DNA of 44,188 nucleotides from Gemmatimonadaceae bacterium (GCA_013697785.1 JACCWE010000039.1:1-44188); one strand, 5' to 3'. Positions 19,454-28,078 are shown, counted from the stretch's first letter. Made by a program: numbers and translations. The notes: generated by a model from the letters alone, not told the origin.

Positions 19454-20469
19454 GATGCGGCGGGTTTCTCCGCGTGGCCGCCGAAGCCGGCGCGCATCGC
19501 CGAGAGCACTCGATTCTGGAAATCGGCTTCGCCGCGAGAAGTGAATCGCGAAAAGAGTGCCGCGGAAAGTACATTCGCGGGGACACCCTCGTCGATTGCC
19601 GCCTCGAGCGTCCATCGGCCTTCGCCGGAATCCGATACGCGACCGGCGAAGTCATCGAGCTCGGGATTTCCCGCGAACGCCGCAGCGGTGAGATCCAGCA
19701 ACCACGATGCGATCACGCTTCCGTGGCGCCACAGCTCGACGATGTCGGGAAGATCGAGATCGTACTGGTACGCACTCGGGTCGCGAAGCGGCGTGGTTTC
19801 GGCGTCCTCGACCCGCGTTCCTTTCCCTACGTTCGCGTGCTTGAGAATGTTCAACCCCTCGGCGTACGCCGCCATCATGCCATATTCGATCCCGTTGTGC
19901 ACCATCTTTACGAAGTGTCCCGCCCCGTGTGGACCGCAGTGTAGATAACCGCGCTCCGCCGTTCCGTCGCGCCGTTCCCGACGCGGAGTTTTCGCGGCGC
20001 CTTCCGGCGCCGGGGCGAGCGTGGCGAGCAGCGGCTCGAGTCGCTTCACGACGTCGGCCTCACCGCCGAGCATGAGACAATAGCCGCGCTCGAGCCCCAG
20101 AATTCCGCCGCTCGTGCCTGCATCGACGTAGCGCACTTGTCGCAGAGCGAGTCGAGCGGCGCGAGCGATGTCGTCGCGGTAGTAGGAATTACCGCCGTCG
20201 ATCACGATGTCCCCCGCGCTGAGCTTTGGCACGAGGGTCTCGAGCGTCGCGTCCACTGCTGCCGCGGGGACCATCAGCCATATTGCACGTGGAGTCGTCA
20301 GCGCGGCGACGAAGTCATCCAGCTCCGTTGCACCCGTCGCTCCCTCGCCGGCGAGGCTGTGCACGGCGTCGGCGGACCTGTCGTACACGACGCAGCTATG
20401 ACCGCCGCGCATGAGGCGACGCACCATGTTGGCGCCCATTCGTCCCAGGCCGATCATGCCCAATTGCAT
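19450..20469 (-). CDS. gnd: 6-phosphogluconate dehydrogenase, decarboxylating, short form
   Basis: 339 residues. Rossmann motif MQLGMIGLGRMGANMVRRLM, IDGGNSYYRDDIARA, YVDAGTSGGILGLERGYCLM and catalytic GHFVKMVHNGIEYGMMAAYA. This is the short bacterial form (about 300-340 residues, often NAD-preferring) rather than the 470-residue form. Converts 6-phosphogluconate to ribulose-5-phosphate and CO2. First gene of the minus-strand operon; ATG is preceded by AGGAGAGG. The promoter must lie in the divergent region up to cinA. Confidence 0.95.
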   Translation of the reverse strand: MQLGMIGLGRMGANMVRRLMRGGHSCVVYDRSADAVHSLAGEGATGATELDDFVAALTTPRAIWLMVPAAAVDATLETLVPKLSAGDIVIDGGNSYYRDDIARAARLALRQVRYVDAGTSGGILGLERGYCLMLGGEADVVKRLEPLLATLAPAPEGAAKTPRRERRDGTAERGYLHCGPHGAGHFVKMVHNGIEYGMMAAYAEGLNILKHANVGKGTRVEDAETTPLRDPSAYQYDLDLPDIVELWRHGSVIASWLLDLTAAAFAGNPELDDFAGRVSDSGEGRWTLEAAIDEGVPANVLSAALFSRFTSRGEADFQNRVLSAMRAGFGGHAEKPAAS

Positions 20470-20530
20470 TTGTAACCTCTCCTAGTCGCTCTTGAAACGC
20501 AATCAGATGCGAGCAATCTGGTCAAGCACA

Positions 20531-20578
20531 TTCCAGGCCGAGTTGGAGAGCGGTTCGATCCGCATTCCTGGCCTGGAA
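20531..20578. repeat. 9-bp perfect inverted repeat with an inner palindrome
   Basis: TTCCAGGCC (20531-20539) is perfectly inverted as GGCCTGGAA (20570-20578) with a 30-base spacer. Inside it, GCGG (20550-20553) and CCGC (20560-20563) form another inverted pair. The arms are also near-direct repeats: CATTCCAGGCC and CATTCCTGGCC. It lies just upstream of the TTGACC box proposed for the gnd promoter, so an operator or a leader hairpin are both possible. Confidence 0.55.
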
Positions 20579-20680
20579 CGGAGACGATACCGAACTTAGT
20601 GGCTTCTCCATGATGGAGCTCACCCGTCAACTGGAAGAGGAGAACGATAGCTTTCGAGAGTCACCACCGCACCGAGCTCT

Positions 20681-20697
20681 CGGGGGGACGACCCCCG
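20681..20697. other. GC-rich hairpin in the cinA leader
   Basis: CGGGGG (20681-20686) pairs with CCCCCG (20692-20697) around a 5-base loop, about 95 bases before the proposed cinA start. No T-tract follows, so an intrinsic terminator is unlikely. The role is unknown. Confidence 0.4.
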
Positions 20698-20790
20698 CAA
20701 CGCGTGCCCGTGATTATTCATCCGGAGAGACTACCGCTCGACCGTCGACTTACCTCACTACGGAACGCACTACTCCCATCCGCGCACATC

Positions 20791-22041
20791 GTGCAAATAG
20801 AGCTGCTCACCATCGGTGACGAGCTGCTGCTCGGCTTCACCGTCGATACCAACGCCGCGTACCTCGCGCGCCAGCTCGCGGCGATCGGCGTCGAGATCGT
20901 GCACCGCACCACCGTCGGCGACGATGCCGAGAAAATAGCCGCGGCGGTGAGTGAGGCGATCGAGCGTACCGGCGCCGTCATCACCACCGGCGGGCTTGGC
21001 CCCACCGCCGACGATCGCACTCGCCCCGTCATTGCGAAGCTCTTCGGGCGCGAGCTCGTGCGCGATGACGCGATCGTCGCCCAGATCGAAGCGCGCTTCT
21101 GGCGCATGACCTCCGCGAAGATGCCGCAGACGAACATCGTACAGGCAATGGTCCCCACGGGCGCACGCGTGCTTCAGAACAATCACGGGACCGCGCCCGG
21201 TCTGTGGATCGAGGATGCAGAGGGACGCTGGGTCGCGATGCTTCCCGGCGTTCCGCGCGAGATGCGCGGACTCACCGCCGACTCGATCATCCCGATACTC
21301 CGCGAGCGCATCGGCGTCGCGCCGACTGCAATCATCTCGCGCACGATACGCACTACGGGCATCGGCGAGTCCGCACTCTCCGAACGACTTGGGGAGCTCG
21401 GCAAGAGCGTGCACGGGATGCCGCTCGCTTTTCTCCCTGGTTGGGCCGGAGTCGACCTTCGTCTCACCTCGCGCACGCTCGCGCCCGACGATGCCGTGCG
21501 CGCGCTGGATGCGGCGGAGCGCGAGCTTCGCGATGTCGCCGGCCCCGTGGTCTACGGCGACGACGGCGATGATCTCGCCAAGCTCGTACTCGACTCGTGT
21601 CGCGACCGCGGCCACACGATCGCCGTGGCCGAGAGCTGTACCGGCGGACTCCTCGGCGCGCGTCTCACCGAGTTCCCGGGGTCGAGCGACGTCTTCCGCG
21701 GCGGCGTCATCGCCTACGACAACTCAGTGAAGACGAAGCTCCTCGGCGTCAGCGACGTAACGCTGAGTACCCGCGGCGCGGTCAGCGAGGAGGTCGTCCG
21801 CGAGATGGCCGACGGATGCGCGAAGGAGCTCGGCACGACGATCGGGATTGCCATTACGGGTATCGCGGGGCCGGGCGGCGGCACGCCCGAGAAGCCGGTG
21901 GGCACGGTCTGGATCGGCATCTCGGGACTTGGCGAGACGCGTGCGCTCGGCCGGCAGTACGTTGGCGATCGCGAGGAAATTCGTCTCCGGGCGACTCAGG
22001 CGGCGCTCGACCAGGTGAGACGCGGAATCGCGAGCCTCTAG
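20791..22041 (+). CDS. cinA: CinA family protein (competence/damage-inducible; nicotinamide-nucleotide amidase domain)
   Basis: 416 residues from GTG 20791, chosen because the encoded VQIELLTIGDELLLGFTVDT matches the conserved CinA N-terminus; an in-frame GTG at 20704 would add 29 atypical residues. Residues 1-170 form the MoaB/MogA-like domain (TTGGLGPTADDRTR; MLPGVPREM). Residues about 260-416 form the PncC/NMN deamidase domain (AVAESCTGGLLGARL; ITGIAGPGGGTPEKPVGTVW). Recycles pyridine nucleotides. No strong ribosome-binding site is seen before this GTG. In many bacteria cinA directly follows pgsA; here the 17-kb operon separates them. Confidence 0.9.
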   Translation: MQIELLTIGDELLLGFTVDTNAAYLARQLAAIGVEIVHRTTVGDDAEKIAAAVSEAIERTGAVITTGGLGPTADDRTRPVIAKLFGRELVRDDAIVAQIEARFWRMTSAKMPQTNIVQAMVPTGARVLQNNHGTAPGLWIEDAEGRWVAMLPGVPREMRGLTADSIIPILRERIGVAPTAIISRTIRTTGIGESALSERLGELGKSVHGMPLAFLPGWAGVDLRLTSRTLAPDDAVRALDAAERELRDVAGPVVYGDDGDDLAKLVLDSCRDRGHTIAVAESCTGGLLGARLTEFPGSSDVFRGGVIAYDNSVKTKLLGVSDVTLSTRGAVSEEVVREMADGCAKELGTTIGIAITGIAGPGGGTPEKPVGTVWIGISGLGETRALGRQYVGDREEIRLRATQAALDQVRRGIASL

Positions 22042-22138
22042 CACGTCGCGCAGCGCGCTTGCCGTTGTCTACGCGGGCAAAAGGACGGAAATTACAGCAT
22101 GGCGCCGTGAGCGCCGTCTACTCGAAAGGATGGGACTC

Positions 22139-22687
22139 GTGAGGGATGATATCGATCTGCCGAACGGAGCTGCGGCGTCGCACGATGACGCTGCCGACGG
22201 TGCGGACGGCGACGGAAATGAGGGCACGCCGGCGGCGCCGAGCGCGAATCGCGACCTGGATGAGCAGCGCGACCGCTATTTGCGTCTCGCCGCCGAGTAC
22301 GACAACTATCGCAAGCGCTCATCGAAGGAGCGTCAGGAAGCCGGAGCGCGGGCGCAGGGCGATCTCGTGAAGACGCTCATCGATTCGCTCGATGATCTGC
22401 AGCGCGTCACCGCGCAGGATCCGGCGACCGTCGATGCGAAGACGATCCACGAGGGGATCGAGGTCGTCAACAAGAAGCTCATGAAGGCACTCGCGAGCGC
22501 GGGGCTCGAGCTCATCGATCCGGTCGACCAGACGTTCGATCCCGCGCTGCACGAGGCCGTCTCGACACAGCCGGCGCTGTCGAAGGAAGATGATCACGTC
22601 GTGTCGCAGGTCTTTCAGCAGGGCTACCGCTACAACGGTCAGCTCCTGCGTCCGGCGCGCGTCGTCGTGAAGCAGTGGAACGGATAG
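22139..22687 (+). CDS. grpE: Nucleotide exchange factor GrpE
   Basis: 182 residues from GTG 22139, which has AAAGGA about eight bases upstream; ATG 22130 in the same frame abuts that site and is less likely. An acidic disordered N-terminus is followed by a long helix (YLRLAAEYDNYRKRSSKERQ) and a beta-domain ending in FQQGYRYNGQLLRPARVVV, diagnostic of GrpE. Releases ADP from DnaK. dnaJ follows after 15 bases. No dnaK or hrcA is in the window, and no CIRCE element is seen upstream. Confidence 0.95.
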   Translation: MRDDIDLPNGAAASHDDAADGADGDGNEGTPAAPSANRDLDEQRDRYLRLAAEYDNYRKRSSKERQEAGARAQGDLVKTLIDSLDDLQRVTAQDPATVDAKTIHEGIEVVNKKLMKALASAGLELIDPVDQTFDPALHEAVSTQPALSKEDDHVVSQVFQQGYRYNGQLLRPARVVVKQWNG

Positions 22688-22702
22688 CGAGGCCCAGCCT
22701 AC

Positions 22703-23863
22703 ATGGCCCAGAGCAAGGACTACTATCAGGTCCTCGGGGTGTCCGCGTCGGCGACGCAGGACGAGATCAAGAAGGCGTACCGCCGTCTCGCCAAGAAGAA
22801 TCATCCGGACGCGAACAAGAGCGATCCGAAGGCTGCTGATCGCTTCAAGGAGATCTCCGAGGCGAACAACGTCCTGAGCGACGTTGCAAAGCGCAAGCAA
22901 TACGATGAGATGCGCCGTCTCGGTGCGTTCGGCGGCTACGGCGGGGAGCGCCAGCAGCGGAGCGGCGGCACGCGCCCGAACTATCCGGGCGGCAGCTACA
23001 CCGGCGGCGCAGGCGGTGGCGCGGGTCCGCGCATGGAAGACTTCGACATCGGCGGCATCGGCGGGCTCGGCGATCTCTTCTCATCGATGTTCGGCGGCAA
23101 CACCGCGGGGCAGCGGGGCGCGCAGCGTCCGAAGGGGCCGCAAAAGGGCGAGAGCGTCGAGGTCATCGTTCCCGTCGACTTTCGCACCGCGGCGCTCGGC
23201 GGCAAGGTGCCGGTGGAGCTCGAGGTGAACGAGGAGTGCGCGACGTGCAAGGGAAACGGCGGCGCGCCGGGTGCGAAGTGGTCGAAGTGCCCCGAGTGTG
23301 ACGGGCGCGGAATCATCTCCTTTGGCCAGGGCGGCTTCGCGGTCAATCGTCCGTGCCCGATGTGTCTCGGCCGCGGCCAGGTGCCGTCGAAGCCGTGTCC
23401 GACGTGCAAAGGCTCGGGCGAGGTGCGCACGAGGAAGACGGTGAACATCACGGTGGCGCCAGGCACCGAGACCGGAACGCGCGTGCGACTCGCGGGACAG
23501 GGCGCGCGTGGCAACGATGGCGGGCCGCCGGGCGATCTCATCATCACCTTCGAAGTGCAGGCCGACCGCTTCTTCACTCGAGACGGGCTCGACATCATCG
23601 CGAAGGTGCCGCTCAACATCGCGCAGGCGCTGCTCGGATCGAAGGTGAGCGTGCGCACGATCGCCGGAAAGAAGGTGACGATCAAGATTCCGCAGGGAAC
23701 GCCGCCGGGAAAACGCTTTCGCGTGCCGGGACAGGGGATCGAAAAGAACGGCGCGAAGGGTGACATGATCGTCGAGGCGAACGTCACGGTGCCCGACAAG
23801 CTCACGCCGGAGCAGGAGCAGATGATGAAGGAGTTCGCCGCGTCGGGTGACCTGAAGTACTAG
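22703..23863 (+). CDS. dnaJ: Chaperone protein DnaJ
   Basis: 386 residues, full-length class A. The J domain has [20 protein letters not shown] and the HPD triad in [10 protein letters not shown] (about residue 34). A Gly-rich linker follows (about 75-110). The zinc region has four CxxCxGxG repeats: [24 protein letters not shown] and CPTCKGSG. The C-terminal substrate-binding domain includes [20 protein letters not shown]. Stimulates DnaK ATPase. It follows grpE; deoC starts one base after its stop. Confidence 0.97.
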   Translation: MAQSKDYYQVLGVSASATQDEIKKAYRRLAKKNHPDANKSDPKAADRFKEISEANNVLSDVAKRKQYDEMRRLGAFGGYGGERQQRSGGTRPNYPGGSYTGGAGGGAGPRMEDFDIGGIGGLGDLFSSMFGGNTAGQRGAQRPKGPQKGESVEVIVPVDFRTAALGGKVPVELEVNEECATCKGNGGAPGAKWSKCPECDGRGIISFGQGGFAVNRPCPMCLGRGQVPSKPCPTCKGSGEVRTRKTVNITVAPGTETGTRVRLAGQGARGNDGGPPGDLIITFEVQADRFFTRDGLDIIAKVPLNIAQALLGSKVSVRTIAGKKVTIKIPQGTPPGKRFRVPGQGIEKNGAKGDMIVEANVTVPDKLTPEQEQMMKEFAASGDLKY

Positions 23864-23864
23864 C

Positions 23865-24890
23865 GTGAATCGCAACGCGACCGAGACTCGCGCGCAGCAG
23901 CCGGGCGGCTCGCCTGATCGAGCGCTCAGGCTGCACGACGGAACGGAGCGAAATCCGGGTATACCGCTCGACGCCGATGAGATCGCGTCGATCCGCGTGA
24001 ACCGGAGCGCGGTCGAGCGCCGCGCGGCGACGATTCCCGCGCGTCGCACCGTGAAAAAGGAATATCAGGCGGCGTGGCTCCTGCGCGCGATCTCCTGCAT
24101 CGATCTCACCACGCTCTCGGGCGACGACACTCCGGGAACAGTCGAGCGCCTGTGCGCAAAGGCGCGGCATCCGCTGCGCGCGGACATCGTCGACGCGCTC
24201 GGCGTGCGCGACCTCCAGGTCAAAGTCGGCGCGGTGTGCGTGTACCACACGCTCGTCCCGACGGCGGTGCGCGCGCTCGAGGGGTCGGGAATTCCGGTGG
24301 CTGCGGTGTCGACGGGATTTCCGGCGGGGCTGTCGCCGATGGCGCAGCGCGTCGATGAGATTCGCGCATCGGTGGAGGCCGGCGCGCGCGAGATCGACAT
24401 CGTGATCACGCGTGCGCACGTGCTGCTCGGCCACTGGGACGCGCTGTACACAGAGGTGCGCACCTTCCGCGAGGCCTGCGGCGACGCGCACATGAAGGCG
24501 ATCCTCGCGACGGGCGAGCTCGCGACGCTGCGCAACGTCGCGCGCGCGAGCCGGGTGGCGATGATGGCTGGTGCGGACTTCATTAAGACGTCGACGGGAA
24601 AGGAGACGGCGAACGCGACGCTCCCCGTGGGGCTCGTGATGACGCGGATGATTCGTGCGTACGAGGAAGAGACTGGATACGCGGTTGGGCTCAAGCCGGC
24701 GGGCGGAATCCGCAGCGCGAAGAGCGCGCTCAAGTGGCTGATCATGATCAAGGAAGAGCTTGGCGACCGCTGGCTCTCGCCGCATCTCTTTCGCTTCGGC
24801 GCGAGCGGACTGCTGACCGACATCGAGCGACAGCTGGAGCATCACGTGACGGGGCGGTATTCTGCAGCGAACCGTCATCCGATGGTGTGA
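23865..24890 (+). CDS. deoC: Deoxyribose-phosphate aldolase
   Basis: 341 residues from GTG 23865, one base after the dnaJ stop. About 70 N-terminal residues are an extension over short DeoC proteins such as the roughly 260-residue E. coli enzyme. Class I aldolase motifs: SCIDLTTLSGDDTP, VCVYHTLVPTAVRAL, Schiff-base Lys in MAGADFIKTSTGKE and second Lys in VGLKPAGGIRSA. Splits 2-deoxyribose-5-phosphate into acetaldehyde and glyceraldehyde-3-phosphate, the last step of deoxynucleoside catabolism. The aldehyde dehydrogenase next door starts two bases after its stop, so acetaldehyde removal is a natural link. Confidence 0.95.
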   Translation: MNRNATETRAQQPGGSPDRALRLHDGTERNPGIPLDADEIASIRVNRSAVERRAATIPARRTVKKEYQAAWLLRAISCIDLTTLSGDDTPGTVERLCAKARHPLRADIVDALGVRDLQVKVGAVCVYHTLVPTAVRALEGSGIPVAAVSTGFPAGLSPMAQRVDEIRASVEAGAREIDIVITRAHVLLGHWDALYTEVRTFREACGDAHMKAILATGELATLRNVARASRVAMMAGADFIKTSTGKETANATLPVGLVMTRMIRAYEEETGYAVGLKPAGGIRSAKSALKWLIMIKEELGDRWLSPHLFRFGASGLLTDIERQLEHHVTGRYSAANRHPMV

Positions 24891-24892
24891 GC

Positions 24893-27271
24893 GTGGCGAC
24901 TGTCGCAGATCTCTATTCGTCCGCAACGATGGACTTCGGGCCGGCGCCGGAGAGCGACGCGACGGCGCGCGCGTGGCTCGCAAAGCACGGCGGCGAGTTT
25001 GGGCACTTCATCGGCGGTGAGTGGCTCGAGCCCGAGAGCGGTACGCGCTTCGAGTCCTTCGATCCTTCAACGGGCAAGCTGCTCGGCCGAGTGGCGCAGG
25101 GAAGCGGGGCGGATGTCGACGCGGCTGTGAGAACGGCGCGCTCTGCGTATCCGGCATGGGCGGCACTCGCGGGACATGCGCGCGCCCGGCATCTGTACGC
25201 GCTCGCACGCATGGTGCAGAAGCATTCGCGCTTCCTCGCGGTGCTCGAGACGCTCGACAACGGCAAGACGATTCGCGAGAGTCGCGACATCGACGTGCCG
25301 CTCGTTGCGCGACACTTCTATCATCACGCCGGCTGGGCGCAGCTGCGAGACGCGGAATTTCCCGGCTACACGCCGGTTGGCGTGATCGGCCAGATCATTC
25401 CGTGGAATTTTCCGCTGCTCATGATGGCGTGGAAGATCGCGCCCGCGCTCGCGGCGGGGAACACGGTGGTGCTCAAGCCGGCGGAATTCACGTCGCTCAC
25501 GGCGATCGCCTTCGCGGAGCTCGCGCACGAGGCGGGGCTGCCCCCGGGCGTGCTGAACATCGTGACGGGCGACGGCAGCACCGGGAAGGCGCTCGTCGAC
25601 CATGGCGGCGTCGACAAGATCGCGTTCACGGGGTCGACGGAGGTTGGAAAGCAGATTCGCCGAGCGACGGCCGGCTCGGGGAAGAGGCTTTCGCTCGAGC
25701 TCGGAGGGAAGAGCCCATTCGTAGTCTTCGACGACGCAGATCTCGACAGCGTGGTAGAGGGAGTCGTCGACGCGATCTGGTTCAATCAGGGGCAGGTGTG
25801 CTGCGCAGGATCGCGCCTGCTGGTGCACGAGGGAATAGCGGACACTCTCACAGCGAAGCTCCGCGCGCGGATGGAGAAGCTCCGGATAGGCGCGCCGCTC
25901 GACAAGTCGATGGACATCGGCGCGATCGTCTCGCCCTCGCAGCTCGAGCGCATCCGGTCGCTGGTGAAGCAGGGGGTCGACGACGGCGCCGCCATGTGGC
26001 AGCCGTCGTGGGCATGTCCGACCGATGGCTCTTTCTATCCGCCGACACTCTTTACCGGCGTGAGTCCGAGCGCCATGATCGCGCAGACCGAGATCTTCGG
26101 CCCAGTGCTCGTGAGCATGACATTCCGAACGCCCGGCGAGGCGGTGGCGCTCGCGAACAACACGCCCTACGGGCTCGCGGCGAGCGTGTGGACCGAAAAC
26201 ATCAACCTCGCTCTTGACGTAGCGCCGAAGATCAAGGCGGGAGTCGTGTGGGTCAACTCGTCGAATCTCTTCGATGCCTCGGTGGGCTTCGGTGGATATC
26301 GCGAGTCGGGCTTCGGGCGCGAGGGCGGGCGCGAAGGGATGTACGAATATCTGCACGCACCCTCGATTCCCCTTGCCGAGTCGCGTGCGCCATCCGAGCG
26401 AGCGCCGTCGTCGCCCGCGCCCGCGCTCACGTCGCTCGCCGGCATCGATCGCACACCCAAGCTCTTCATCGGCGGCAGGCAGGCGCGCCCGGATGGCGGC
26501 GGATCGCGGCGTATCGAGAGCTTCACCGGCGCGCTCCTCGGCGAAGTCGCGGAAGGGAATCGCAAGGACATTCGAAACGCCGTGGAAGCGGCGCACGCGG
26601 CGGCGGGTTGGGCGCGCACGAGCGGGCACGCGCGCGCACAGGTGCTTTACTACCTCGCCGAGAATCTCGCCGCACGCGCCGGCGAATTCGCCGCGCGCAT
26701 CGAGGGCATGACCGGCGGCGACGGCGCGCGAGAGGTCGAAGCCTCGCTCTCGCGGCTGTTCACCTACGCCGCGTGGGCCGACAAGTACGACGGTGCCGTG
26801 CACGATCCGTCGATCCGTGGTGTCGCGCTCGCAATGCATGAGCCCATGGGCGTGATCGGCATCGCCGCTCCCGATGACTCGCCGCTGCTCGGTTTCATCT
26901 CACTCGTCGCGCCGGCAATCGCGATGGGAAACACCGTCGTCGCGATTCCGTCCGGGGGCGCGCCGCTCGCGGCGACCGATCTGTACTCCGTGCTCGAGAC
27001 GTCGGACGTACCCGACGGCGTCGTGAACATCGTCACGGGCGCGAGAGATACCCTCGCGCTCGTGCTCGCCGAGCACGATGATGTGACTGCAGTGTGGTAT
27101 CACGGCTCCGCCGAGGGAGGGGCCGCGGTCGAGCGTGCATCCGCCTCGAACATGAAGCGCACTTTCGTGCAAACGTCACCGCTCGACTGGTTCCATGCGC
27201 GCGCGGAAGGGCCCGTGTTTCTGCGCGTGGCGACGCAGGTGAAGAACATCTGGATCCCCTACGGCGAATGA
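24893..27271 (+). CDS. Two-module aldehyde dehydrogenase, ALDH16-like
   Basis: 792 residues from GTG 24893, two bases after deoC (ATG 24929 is an alternative). Module 1 (about 30-500) is a full aldehyde dehydrogenase: IPWNFPLLMMAWKIAPALAA, FTGSTEVGKQI, general-base Glu269 in LELGGKSP and nucleophile Cys303 in FNQGQVCCAGSR. Module 2 (about 521-792) repeats the fold from KLFIGGRQARPDGG through VVNIVTGARDTL but has no Glu/Cys pair, and stops early. This active-plus-degenerate architecture is that of the ALDH16 family, where bacterial members have a catalytic first module and a structural second one. Likely oxidises acetaldehyde or a related aldehyde from DeoC; the substrate is inference. Confidence 0.88.
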   Translation: MATVADLYSSATMDFGPAPESDATARAWLAKHGGEFGHFIGGEWLEPESGTRFESFDPSTGKLLGRVAQGSGADVDAAVRTARSAYPAWAALAGHARARHLYALARMVQKHSRFLAVLETLDNGKTIRESRDIDVPLVARHFYHHAGWAQLRDAEFPGYTPVGVIGQIIPWNFPLLMMAWKIAPALAAGNTVVLKPAEFTSLTAIAFAELAHEAGLPPGVLNIVTGDGSTGKALVDHGGVDKIAFTGSTEVGKQIRRATAGSGKRLSLELGGKSPFVVFDDADLDSVVEGVVDAIWFNQGQVCCAGSRLLVHEGIADTLTAKLRARMEKLRIGAPLDKSMDIGAIVSPSQLERIRSLVKQGVDDGAAMWQPSWACPTDGSFYPPTLFTGVSPSAMIAQTEIFGPVLVSMTFRTPGEAVALANNTPYGLAASVWTENINLALDVAPKIKAGVVWVNSSNLFDASVGFGGYRESGFGREGGREGMYEYLHAPSIPLAESRAPSERAPSSPAPALTSLAGIDRTPKLFIGGRQARPDGGGSRRIESFTGALLGEVAEGNRKDIRNAVEAAHAAAGWARTSGHARAQVLYYLAENLAARAGEFAARIEGMTGGDGAREVEASLSRLFTYAAWADKYDGAVHDPSIRGVALAMHEPMGVIGIAAPDDSPLLGFISLVAPAIAMGNTVVAIPSGGAPLAATDLYSVLETSDVPDGVVNIVTGARDTLALVLAEHDDVTAVWYHGSAEGGAAVERASASNMKRTFVQTSPLDWFHARAEGPVFLRVATQVKNIWIPYGE

Positions 27272-27281
27272 GCGAGGGCGC

Positions 27282-27620
27282 GTGAGCGACGGCTTTCAGA
27301 TCGACATCGACAAGGCGATCGCGGCGCTCCCGTCTCCGCCGGACGAGCAGTACATGATCGTGTATAGACACGGCACCCTCGAGGCGGGCATCTACGCGCC
27401 GCGCGGCGTCGACGATCAAAGCCCGCACGCGCGCGACGAGGTGTACGTCGTGGTGAAGGGGCGCGGCGTCTTCATTTGCGGCACCACGCGGAAGCCCTTC
27501 ACCCCGGGCGAGCTGCTTTTCGTGCCGGCGGGGACGATCCACCGCTTTGAAGACTTCACCGATGACCTCACAGTCTGGGTGGTGTTCTACGGGCCACCGG
27601 GAGGAGAAAATGTCAGATAA
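27282..27620 (+). CDS. Small cupin-fold protein
   Basis: 112 residues from GTG 27282, ten bases after the dehydrogenase stop. A single cupin barrel is visible: [19 protein letters not shown] (motif 1 region) and [17 protein letters not shown] (motif 2 with the metal-type His). Motif 1 has His-x3-Glu spacing typical of a metal-binding cupin. The substrate cannot be predicted. Its 3' end overlaps msrB by 11 bases, so the two are co-translated. Confidence 0.85.
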   Translation: MSDGFQIDIDKAIAALPSPPDEQYMIVYRHGTLEAGIYAPRGVDDQSPHARDEVYVVVKGRGVFICGTTRKPFTPGELLFVPAGTIHRFEDFTDDLTVWVVFYGPPGGENVR

Positions 27621-28026
27621 GGTAGCCAAGACCGACGCCGAGTGGCGCGCGCAGTTGACGCCGGAGCAGTATCGGGTGATGCGCGAGAAAGGCACCGAGC
27701 GCCCGCACACCGGCAAGTACGCCGACACAACCGCTGCGGGCACGTACAAGTGCGCGGGTTGCGGTGAGCCACTGTTTGCATCGGAGACGAAGTTCGACGC
27801 CCACTGTGGATGGCCGAGCTTCACTGCTCCCGTCGATGGCGGCGCGGGTACGGCCGTTGCCGAGGCGGATGACCACACGCACGGCATGCGCCGCACAGAG
27901 GTTATGTGCGCGAAGTGCGATGCGCATCTCGGCCACGTCTTTCCGGACGGGCCAGGTCCGAACGGACTGAGGTATTGCATTAACTCGGCGTCGTTGGAGC
28001 TCGACCAGAACGCGGGCGAACACTAG
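27610..28026 (+). CDS. msrB: Peptide-methionine (R)-S-oxide reductase MsrB
   Basis: 138 residues from ATG 27610, preceded by GGAGGAG; the frame is open upstream only as a shadow of the cupin gene. Zinc ligands are in two CxxC pairs ([11 protein letters not shown] and [11 protein letters not shown]). HCGWPSF carries a likely recycling Cys, and [11 protein letters not shown] carries the catalytic Cys near the C-terminus. Reduces methionine-R-sulfoxide in proteins. No signal peptide, so cytoplasmic. Confidence 0.96.
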   Translation: MSDKVAKTDAEWRAQLTPEQYRVMREKGTERPHTGKYADTTAAGTYKCAGCGEPLFASETKFDAHCGWPSFTAPVDGGAGTAVAEADDHTHGMRRTEVMCAKCDAHLGHVFPDGPGPNGLRYCINSASLELDQNAGEH

Positions 28027-28049
28027 CGCGTACTCGCCGGCCCGCGCGG

Positions 28050-28078
28050 TTACATTGACGGCGTCCACCCCGCATAAT
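28050..28078 (+). promoter_or_regulatory. Possible promoter of the formate dehydrogenase operon
   Basis: CATAAT (28073-28078) resembles a -10 box and lies 17 bases after TTACAT (28050-28055), a poor -35. It falls in the 80-base gap between msrB and the dehydrogenase. Only one element is convincing. Confidence 0.25.

Larger units (their letters stand above)
20470..20790. promoter_or_regulatory. Divergent control region between gnd (minus) and cinA (plus)
   Basis: This 321-base region holds no convincing gene. It must carry the promoter of the gnd operon and probably one for cinA. On the minus strand a TTGACC box (20520-20525) could be a -35 element, but the TTGCGT found 17 bases on is a weak -10. 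Two structures stand out and are listed separately: a 9-bp inverted repeat at 20531-20578 and a G/C hairpin at 20681-20697. A further 6-bp inverted pair CGAGAG/CTCTCG lies at about 20655-20682. Confidence 0.5.

Noticed and set aside
20610-20819. 69-residue open frame in the cinA leader
   Set aside because: No ribosome-binding site, no protein-like character, and it runs into the cinA start in another frame.
22042-22138. CIRCE heat-shock operator upstream of grpE
   Set aside because: No TTAGCACTC-N9-GAGTGCTAA-like sequence is present; TCTAGCACGTC at the cinA end has no inverted partner.
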